Assembly: GCA_030038235.1 (NCBI GenBank)
Contig: JASHPE010000216.1
Coordinates: forward strand, 1-37,985
Direction: 5' to 3'
Source: Terriglobia bacterium
GTDB taxonomy: Bacteria > Acidobacteriota > Terriglobia > UBA7540
DNA: 37,985 nt
The notes beneath the pieces were generated by a model. That model ran no database searches and was not told the DNA's origin. It saw nothing but the letters and a program-made list of their open reading frames with translations. A program made the position numbers and the translations under genes. Shown one piece after another: positions 31,819 through 37,985 of the stretch. How positions within the stretch are numbered: position 1 is the first letter of the stretch; each line of letters begins with the position of its first letter.

Positions 31819-34467
31819 ATGGCGGCAATCCGAATTGCGCTGCTGAACATCCGGCTCGCGATGCGAACCAAGGTGGCGCTCTTCTTCACCTTCATTTTCC
31901 CGCTGATCTTCCTGTTCGTTTACGGGGGTATTTTTGCCCACGACAGCCCCGCCGGCATGGCCTTCCTGTTCGGACCTGTCATCGTGTTGCAGGTGATCGG
32001 CAGCTCGCTGTGGGGTCTCGGCATGCGGTCCGTTATGGAACGGGAGCGCGGCAGCCTGCGTCGTTATCGGCTGGCGCCGATCGGCGCTGGAGCCATGGTG
32101 GTCAGCAGCATGCTCGCCGGCTATCTTCTACTGATACCAACCGTGGCCGTGATGCTGCTGAGCGCGCGGGTGTTCTTTCACATGCCGATGACGATCGGCA
32201 TCCTGGATCTGTGGATTCTCGTCACGGCTGGAAGCTTTGCCTTTGCCGGTTTCGGACTCACCATCGCCAGCGTGGCCAATACCATGCAAGAGGCCCAGGT
32301 GTACAACAACATCGCCTTCTTCCCCCTGCTGTTTCTCTCCGGCGCCACCATTCCGCTGGGAGCCCTGCCGCATTGGTTGCAATCTGTGGCCGCTTTCCTG
32401 CCCGCCACTTATCTCGTGAGCGCCTTCCAGGGCGTGATGTCCCAGTCGGAACCGCTTATCCGCCACATCCCGGAGTTGTTGGCCCTGGTCATCTCCGGCG
32501 TCTTCGGCCTGGCGTTTGCCTGGAAGCTCTTCCGCTGGGAAAAGGATGAAAGGATCAACCGATCCGACAAGCTCTGGGCGCTCGTATTTCTGCTTCCGTT
32601 TCTCGCCATGGGGACGTGGATGAACGCAAACGGCTCCGCCATGGCCGCCTGGTCGCGGACGCTCAACAGTCTCGACAATTCCGATCAATCCCACAGCTCC
32701 GGCTCGGCGGCAAAGACGACGGGGAACGGGCCCTTTGCGATCGAGCACGTGCGGGTGTTCGACGGCGCGCAGGTGAGTCCAGCCGACACGGTGGTCGTGC
32801 AAGACGGCAAGATCGTGGCTGTAGGCTCCGGCCTCCAACCGCCGGCGGGAGCGCAGGTGGTTGACGGGACTGGAGACACCCTGTTGCCAGGCTTCATCGA
32901 CGCTCATGTGCACGTTCTCGACCGCGACGCCTTGAGACAGTCGCTGGTCTTCGGCGTGACTACCGATCTGGATATGTTCATGGACTGGCACCTGGCTCAG
33001 CAGATCCGGAAGGAGCAGGCCGCCGGACGGGACCTCGACTCCGCGGACTTGCGTTCGGCGGGCACGCTGACCACCGCACCGGGCGGTCACGGCACGGAAT
33101 ACGGTCTCAAGATTCCCACCCTCACTTCGCCTGAGGACGCCCAAGCCTTCGTCGACGCGCGCATCGCGGAAGGGTCCGACTATATCAAGATCATTTACGA
33201 CGACGGCAGCGCTTATGGCATGCACTTTCCCACTCTGAGCCCCGCAACGATGGCTGCGGTGGTCGAGGCCGCGCATCGCCGAGGCAAATTGGCGGTGGCT
33301 CACATTGGGTCTTTGCAGGGAGCGCGCGATGCCATCAATGCCGGCGTTGACGGATTGATGCACCTCTTTATCGACCGCGCGCCTGACCCGGACTTCGGGC
33401 GCTTCGTCGCTGAGCATCACGCGTTCGTGGTCCCAACGCTCAGCGTGCTTAAGAGTGTGTGCGGCACGCCCAGCGGGGAGTCGCTCATCACCGATCCCCA
33501 AGTCGGTCCCTACCTGCCCGAATCTGCCCTTGCCAACCTCAAGCAGAGTTTTCCTCAACATCCTGGCGAGCACTGCGATTACGACGCTGCCCCGGCCAGC
33601 ATTCGTCTGCTGCAGGCCGCCGGCGTGGTGATTCTGGCGGGCACGGATTCGCCCAATCCGGGCACCACGTTTGGCGCCAGCCTGCATCGTGAGCTCGAAT
33701 TGCTTGTCGAAGCCGGCATGACGCCGCAAGCGGCTCTGGTGGCGGCGACCTCAGCCCCGGCGCACGCCTTTCATCTCGACGATCGCGGACGCATCGCGCC
33801 GGGTCTGCGCGCCGATCTGGTGTTGGTGAAAGGCGATCCGACTGCCGATATCAAAGCGACCCGCGACATCGCGGCGGTATGGAAGCTGGGAGTTCAGGTG
33901 GACCGCGAGGCCTGGCGGGCGCAGGTGGAGAAGGCGAACAAGACAGCCGCCACTGCCCCGCAGGGTTCAGAGTCAGGTCTGGTGAGCGACTTCGACGAGG
34001 GTACGCCGACTGCGAGCTTCGGCTCCGGCTGGGTGAAGTCCTCGGATTCGATGATGGGCGGCAAGTCGGTGGTTGATTTCAAGGTCGTTGAGGGCGGCGC
34101 GCAGAACAGTAAAGGCTCGCTCGAAATCGACGGTGAGATTCTGCCCGGCTACGCATTCCCCTGGGCGGGCGCGATGTTCATGCCGGGCGCGCAGCCGTTC
34201 GCCCCGGCCAATCTGTCGTCGAAGAAAGCGATCAGCTTCTGGGCGAAAGGCGATGGGAAGACTTACCGGGTAATGATGTTCGCTGCCAGCATCGGGTCCA
34301 TTCCGGCGTGGCAGAGCTTCGTGGCGGGCCCGGACTGGAGACACTACAGCTTGCCCTTCGCTTCGTTCCGGGGTGTGGACGGCCATGATTTAGAGGGCCT
34401 GTTGTTCTCCGGCGGCCCGGAGCCGGGCAAATTCTCCTTTCAGATCGACGACGTGCAGTTTCAGTGA
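31819..34467 (+). CDS. ABC-2 permease / amidohydrolase / CIA30 triple fusion
   Basis: One uninterrupted 882-codon frame holds three units. Residues 1-240 are a complete DrrB-type ABC-2 permease with six spans and 'LPLLFLSGATIPLGALPHWLQ'. A seventh span at about 252-270, preceded by basic residues (RINRSDK), would place what follows in the periplasm. Residues 306-710 are an amidohydrolase with metal ligands in 'GFIDAHVH' (His363, His365), Lys457, His495, His515 and Asp610. Residues 720-882 match CIA30-type beta-sandwich domains ('FDEGTPTASFGSGWVKSSDSMMGGKS', 'ISFWAKGDGKTYRVMMFA'). CAGGAG precedes ATG 31819. The upstream ATPase should energise the permease part. The linked hydrolase substrate is unknown. 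Confidence 0.88.
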   Translation: MAAIRIALLNIRLAMRTKVALFFTFIFPLIFLFVYGGIFAHDSPAGMAFLFGPVIVLQVIGSSLWGLGMRSVMERERGSLRRYRLAPIGAGAMVVSSMLAGYLLLIPTVAVMLLSARVFFHMPMTIGILDLWILVTAGSFAFAGFGLTIASVANTMQEAQVYNNIAFFPLLFLSGATIPLGALPHWLQSVAAFLPATYLVSAFQGVMSQSEPLIRHIPELLALVISGVFGLAFAWKLFRWEKDERINRSDKLWALVFLLPFLAMGTWMNANGSAMAAWSRTLNSLDNSDQSHSSGSAAKTTGNGPFAIEHVRVFDGAQVSPADTVVVQDGKIVAVGSGLQPPAGAQVVDGTGDTLLPGFIDAHVHVLDRDALRQSLVFGVTTDLDMFMDWHLAQQIRKEQAAGRDLDSADLRSAGTLTTAPGGHGTEYGLKIPTLTSPEDAQAFVDARIAEGSDYIKIIYDDGSAYGMHFPTLSPATMAAVVEAAHRRGKLAVAHIGSLQGARDAINAGVDGLMHLFIDRAPDPDFGRFVAEHHAFVVPTLSVLKSVCGTPSGESLITDPQVGPYLPESALANLKQSFPQHPGEHCDYDAAPASIRLLQAAGVVILAGTDSPNPGTTFGASLHRELELLVEAGMTPQAALVAATSAPAHAFHLDDRGRIAPGLRADLVLVKGDPTADIKATRDIAAVWKLGVQVDREAWRAQVEKANKTAATAPQGSESGLVSDFDEGTPTASFGSGWVKSSDSMMGGKSVVDFKVVEGGAQNSKGSLEIDGEILPGYAFPWAGAMFMPGAQPFAPANLSSKKAISFWAKGDGKTYRVMMFAASIGSIPAWQSFVAGPDWRHYSLPFASFRGVDGHDLEGLLFSGGPEPGKFSFQIDDVQFQ

Positions 34468-34543
34468 TGGATTCGCCGCGACGATGGATAATGGTCTCAC
34501 TTGCTGATTGAAACCTTGTCAGGGACATCGTCATTGTTAGGGA

Positions 34544-34577
34544 CATCGTCATTCCCGCGAAAGCGGGAATGACGATG
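34544..34577. terminator. Perfect 15-bp hairpin with GAAA loop between convergent genes
   Basis: CATCGTCATTCCCGC, loop GAAA, then the exact complement. It lies between the fusion gene (plus) and acsA (minus) and may end transcription in both directions. The half AGGGACATCGTCATT occurs twice at an 18-bp period (34521 and 34539), and GCAATGACGATG follows at about 34585, so the palindrome looks like a dispersed repeat unit. Confidence 0.65.
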
Positions 34578-34625
34578 GCGCAGCGGCAATGACGATGCTG
34601 CAAATGACACCACTCCCCGACGATC

Positions 34626-36593
34626 TCACTCCTTGCTTTCGTACTGCTGCCTCAGACTCGCCACCACCGCCGGATCGGCGAGCGTGGTGGTGTCGCCAAG
34701 CACCCGGCCTTCGGCAATATCGCGCAGCAGCCGCCGCATGATTTTGGCGCTGCGCGTCTTGGGCAATTCGGCGCTGAAGAAGATGTCGTCCGGACGCGCC
34801 AGTGCACCAATCTTGTGTCCGACGTGCTGCTTCAACTCTTCCTTGAGACGATCGGTGGCGGGCGTGCCTTCTTTCAGCGTCACGAAGGCGCTGATGGCCT
34901 GCCCTTTCACGTCGTGAGTCTTGCCGATCACCGCAGCTTCCGCCACCGCAGGATGATCGACCAGTGCGCTTTCAACTTCGTACGTCGAGATGCGATGCCC
35001 TGAGACGTTCATCACGTCATCCACGCGGCCGAGCAGCCAGAAATAACCGTCCTCGTCCACCTTGGCGCCGTCGCCGGCGAAGTATCGCCCAGGATAGCGC
35101 GACCAGTACTGCCGCACGTAACGATCCGGATCGCCGTAAATGGTGCGGAACATCGCCGGCCAAGGCTTGTTCAGAACGAGGTAGCCGCCCGCACCGGGCC
35201 CCACGCGCTCGCCCTTCTCATCGAGCACTTCGGCGTCGATTCCGGGAAAGGGTCGCGTGGCCGAGCCCGGCTTGGTGGACGTAAGGCCGGGCAGCGGGGT
35301 GATCATGCACATGCCGGTTTCCGTCTGCCACCAGGTATCGACAATGGGGCAGCGTGCGCGGCCGATGTTCTGGTGATACCAGATCCACGCCTCGGGATTG
35401 ATGGGCTCGCCCACCGTGCCGAGCAGGCGCAGCGCGGAGAGGTCGTACTTCGCGGGCCACTCCGTGCCCCAGCGCATGAAGGTGCGGATCGCCGTAGGCG
35501 CGGTGTATAGGATGTTCACGCCGTACTTCTGCGCGATCTCCCAGAACCGGCCGCGGTCCGGATAATCGGGCGAGCCCTCGTACATCAGGCTGGTGGTGCA
35601 GTTCGCGAGCGGCCCGTACACGATGTACGAGTGACCCGTGACCCAGCCGATGTCCGCCGTGCACCAGTAGACGTCGTTCTCTTTGACGTCGAAGATGTAG
35701 CGGTGCGTCGCCGCCGTACCGACCAGGTACCCGCCCGTTGTGTGTACGATCCCTTTGGGCTTGCCGGTGGTGCCGCTGGTGTAGAGGAGATACAGGATGT
35801 CCTCCGCGTCCATCGGCTCGGCTTCGCACTTGTCCGAGGCGTGCTCGACCAGATGGTGCCACCACAGGTCGCGTCCTTCCTGCATGGCGGCTTCGGCGCG
35901 CTCGCCGACGCGCTGCACGACGACCACCTTCTCGATCGAGGGTGTTCCCTGCAGCGCCTCATCGGCGTTGTGCTTCAGATGAACTACGTGGCCGCGTCGC
36001 CAGGCGCCGTCGCAGGTGATCAGGAGTTTCGCCTGAGCGTCGTTGATGCGCTCCCGCAGCGACTCGGCTGAGAATCCGCCGAACACCACGCTGTGCGGCG
36101 CGCCGATCTTGGCGCAGGCCAGCAGGGCGATGGGCAGCTCGGGCACCATGCCCATGTAGATCGCCACGCGATCGCCCTTCCCCACTCCAAGCGACTTCAG
36201 CGCGTTCGCGAATCGGTTCACCTCGCGCTGCAGCATGCCGAAGGTCAGCACACGCGAGTCGCCGGGTTCACCTTCCCAAATGATCGCGGCCTTATTGCGC
36301 CGCTCCGAGGCAGCATGGCGATCGACGCAGTTGTAAGCGATGTTCAGCCGCCCGCCGACGAACCACTTCGCCCAGGGGAAATTCCACTCCAGCACCTTGT
36401 CCCATGGCTTAAACCAGTCGATCCGCTTGGCTTCGTCGGCCCAGAACGCTTCGAGATCGGCGGAAGCGCGCTGATAGATGGCGGGATCGGACAGATTGGC
36501 CTGGCGCCGGAATTCCTCCGCCGGCGGGAAAGTCCGCCGCTCGTCGAGAAGTGCATCAAGCCGCTCCTGCTGAACTGCCGCGCCGTCCGCCAT
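34626..36593 (-). CDS. acsA: Acetyl-CoA synthetase
   Basis: A 655-residue AMP-forming enzyme that makes acetyl-CoA from acetate, ATP and CoA. The family blocks are present: '[20 protein letters not shown]' (P-loop), '[10 protein letters not shown]', '[34 protein letters not shown]' and the acetate-pocket Trp in the WWQTE block. The regulatory Lys617 lies in '[12 protein letters not shown]'. The usual Gly before this Lys is Ala616, which may affect recognition by the acetyltransferase that inactivates the enzyme. ATG 36593 follows GGAGG by 6 bases, and the frame is open to 36608. It follows the MGMT-like gene by 65 bases on the same strand. Confidence 0.96.
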   Translation of the reverse strand: MADGAAVQQERLDALLDERRTFPPAEEFRRQANLSDPAIYQRASADLEAFWADEAKRIDWFKPWDKVLEWNFPWAKWFVGGRLNIAYNCVDRHAASERRNKAAIIWEGEPGDSRVLTFGMLQREVNRFANALKSLGVGKGDRVAIYMGMVPELPIALLACAKIGAPHSVVFGGFSAESLRERINDAQAKLLITCDGAWRRGHVVHLKHNADEALQGTPSIEKVVVVQRVGERAEAAMQEGRDLWWHHLVEHASDKCEAEPMDAEDILYLLYTSGTTGKPKGIVHTTGGYLVGTAATHRYIFDVKENDVYWCTADIGWVTGHSYIVYGPLANCTTSLMYEGSPDYPDRGRFWEIAQKYGVNILYTAPTAIRTFMRWGTEWPAKYDLSALRLLGTVGEPINPEAWIWYHQNIGRARCPIVDTWWQTETGMCMITPLPGLTSTKPGSATRPFPGIDAEVLDEKGERVGPGAGGYLVLNKPWPAMFRTIYGDPDRYVRQYWSRYPGRYFAGDGAKVDEDGYFWLLGRVDDVMNVSGHRISTYEVESALVDHPAVAEAAVIGKTHDVKGQAISAFVTLKEGTPATDRLKEELKQHVGHKIGALARPDDIFFSAELPKTRSAKIMRRLLRDIAEGRVLGDTTTLADPAVVASLRQQYESKE

Positions 36594-36658
36594 CAGAAAC
36601 CTCCGCACGAAGTGAGAACAAGTCGTTCATCATTCATTGTTCATCTCATTGTTCTGCT

Positions 36659-37153
36659 TCACCAGCTTACCAGTCTCTGCTCAAAGTCGATTACGGCGCA
36701 GCCTTTGCCGATCCATTTCACTTCGTGGCCTTCGCCTTTCAATTGCCTGGCTTGCGCCACGACGCCGCCCGGATACTTCTCGTTCAGCCGGCCGCCTCCG
36801 CGCAGCACACGCCAGTAAGGCGTCACGCAGCTCTTCCCTGCCTCGCGATCCTCCTCGGCCGTTTCTGCCGCGATGCGCAGGAAGATGCCGGTGACCATCG
36901 GACAAGTACAGTCCGCACCGTATTCAGACGCCAGACGCGCGCGAATCTGGTTCACCGTTACCAGCCTCCCGCGAGGAACTTCACGCACGAGCGCGTCCAC
37001 GTCGCGCGGGCACGGAATCAGCATCTTGCCTTCACCCCACTGGCGCTGCATGCGTGGCGGCACGTCAACGATCTTGGGCTCTTGTTGCTTCTCGAGCTTC
37101 GCCCGCCAGCTCGTCCGCGAGGTGAATTTTGTGTTCACGATTTTCGATCTCAT
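36659..37153 (-). CDS. MGMT-fold alkyltransferase-like protein without active-site Cys
   Basis: A 164-residue protein. From about residue 48 it has the fold of the O6-alkylguanine transferase C-terminal domain: 'DVDALVREVPRGRLVTVNQI' (cf. 'f...VY..v..IP.G.v.TY..iA') and, at 110-116, 'VTPYWRV' where MGMT has 'vPCHRV'. Both the nucleophilic Cys and the His are replaced (Tyr113, Trp114). Alkyltransferase-like (ATL) proteins lose the Cys too (PWHR) and only flag alkylated guanines for excision repair. A sensing role is therefore more likely than transfer. ATG 37153 is chosen; GTG 37174 is in frame upstream. It is probably cotranscribed with the nuclease-like gene 26 bases upstream. Confidence 0.75.
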   Translation of the reverse strand: MRSKIVNTKFTSRTSWRAKLEKQQEPKIVDVPPRMQRQWGEGKMLIPCPRDVDALVREVPRGRLVTVNQIRARLASEYGADCTCPMVTGIFLRIAAETAEEDREAGKSCVTPYWRVLRGGGRLNEKYPGGVVAQARQLKGEGHEVKWIGKGCAVIDFEQRLVSW

Positions 37154-37179
37154 AACTCCGCATCCTTGCACCACAGGTC

Positions 37180-37985
37180 TCAGCGGAAGATGCCCCGGAG
37201 GAGAGGTGCGACTTGGGAATTAAGTAGTGTATGTGTCTCTCCTTGCTGGATCACAACGGCAATTCCCAGCTCTGTTGCAAGATTGATCCGTTCCCGGTCG
37301 AGTTGCTGGTCGAGAAATATGATCATCCCGGGGCTCCCTAAAGTGTCATGGGCATAGTCCAGAATTTGGCCGAGGGCAGCGCGGAAAGCCTCGGCAACAG
37401 TAAGATATTTCGTGACTTTGACCTCGCCTATGAACATCTTGCCAGCAGTCGTGAACCTTACATCTATGAAGTCCTGCTCGCACTCTGCCACGACTCCCTT
37501 TCTTTTTAGAAACGTTTTCAACCTGACTTGGTAATTGTGATGTGCCGGAAACGCAGATCTCTTGCCGACATCTATTACGTACTCGTACGCCTGTCTGAGT
37601 TCGTCCATCGTGGAGGGCCGCCTCAAGCGAGTAAGCTCCTCTTGGTGCACAGCCCCTCGCTGATGGGCCAAGGGCCGATGGTCCACGGGCCGCAACAACT
37701 GTTTCGCCCGCACGAAACACTTCGAACAAGGCGGTTTAGTTTTGGAAAACGGATGCGAGCGGTTCCACCTTACAAGTTCGGCCTCGTGATCCGAGCAGAG
37801 CTTTATGAAGGTGGTATCGTTATGGTGGCCGTGCTTGTTGTTGATTGAGCTGCAGCTCGAGCGGTGAAGACGGAAGTATCGAACCAGTCGTTTATCGCAA
37901 TTTGCGACGTACCCCATCAGGATGAGCGCTAAGCCAACGGAGATACTCCTCCTCGTCGTTCTCGAACTTGACGACATCGAAACCG
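37180..37985 (-). CDS. PD-(D/E)XK nuclease-like protein, 5'-partial, with apparent frameshift
   Basis: The gene extends beyond the right edge. The C-terminal ~120 residues show a restriction-endonuclease-type core: 'EQDFIDVRFTTAGKMFIGEVKV' (Asp, then E-x-K with Glu at 37433-37435 and Lys at 37427-37429) and 'EAFRAALGQILDYAH'. The N-terminal domain is split. One frame reads 'VVKFENDEEEYLRWLSAHPDG' up to a GGGG run (plus-strand CCCC 37912-37915). The next frame continues 'YVANCDKRLVRYFRLHRSSC'. Removing one G joins them into a single zinc-ribbon-like domain ending 'CSKC'. The continuous frame starting at ATG 37977 is thus probably not the true start. It could be a sequencing error or a real mutation. 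Confidence 0.65.
   Translation of the reverse strand, partial: VSMSSSSRTTRRSISVGLALILMGYVANCDKRLVRYFRLHRSSCSSINNKHGHHNDTTFIKLCSDHEAELVRWNRSHPFSKTKPPCSKCFVRAKQLLRPVDHRPLAHQRGAVHQEELTRLRRPSTMDELRQAYEYVIDVGKRSAFPAHHNYQVRLKTFLKRKGVVAECEQDFIDVRFTTAGKMFIGEVKVTKYLTVAEAFRAALGQILDYAHDTLGSPGMIIFLDQQLDRERINLATELGIAVVIQQGETHTLLNSQVAPLLRGIFR

Noticed and set aside
32128-33729. 533-codon minus-strand open frame opposite the fusion gene
   Set aside because: The plus strand has complete amidohydrolase ligands. The minus product is His/Arg/Gln-rich with no hydrophobic core or motif.

Overview
The window looks like a chromosomal segment of a Gram-negative, GC-rich bacterium of the Acidobacteriota, most likely in the Bryobacterales/Solibacter direction. 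The best taxonomic pointer is the protein at 10095-11306, which has the layout of the 'VWFA-related Acidobacterial domain' family. Support comes from a TolC-family outer-membrane protein, lipoprotein and signal-peptide secreted proteins, and a small basic coiled-coil protein of a type I associate with this phylum. This placement is inference; no rRNA is present.

Layout. The left edge holds the first 42 codons of recG (minus), then a secreted beta-propeller protein and a tRNA-Ala(CGC). From 2.2 to 4.3 kb lie a small basic protein and two ABC-2 permeases of an ABC system whose probable ATPase sits 20 kb away (24.1-25.1 kb). From 4.4 to 5.1 kb is a graveyard of mobile-element-like remnants, followed by a MOSC protein and a RelB/RelE-type toxin-antitoxin pair. 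From 6.2 to 7.2 kb an XRE regulator follows lexA; lexA has a clear promoter with 11-bp-period direct repeats in its spacer. An MFS exporter, a secreted protein and the divergent VWFA protein come next, then a Pit phosphate transporter preceded by a three-unit Pho-box-like array. A MetE-like zinc methyltransferase lies at 13.3-14.4 kb. A repeat-bearing intergenic region leads to a core plus-strand cluster: proS, a DUF4845-like membrane protein, a class A penicillin-binding protein and a TPR protein. A DUF2844-DUF3443 pair with translational overlap follows.

The right third holds the orphan ABC ATPase, a flavin monooxygenase, a small membrane protein, truA, a TolC-like protein, and an ABC ATPase followed by an 882-residue protein that joins three unrelated parts in one uninterrupted reading frame: an ABC-2 permease, an amidohydrolase and a CIA30-type domain. 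The window ends with acsA, an alkyltransferase-like protein lacking the active-site Cys, and a PD-(D/E)XK-type nuclease-like protein carrying an apparent frameshift, all on the minus strand.

Most genes are ordinary housekeeping or envelope functions. The strongest candidates for something new are the permease-amidohydrolase-CIA30 fusion, the lexA operator layout, the Pho-box array in front of pit, the Cys-less MGMT-like protein, and a short motif repeated in four intergenic regions. No CRISPR array, rRNA, intact insertion sequence or prophage was seen.
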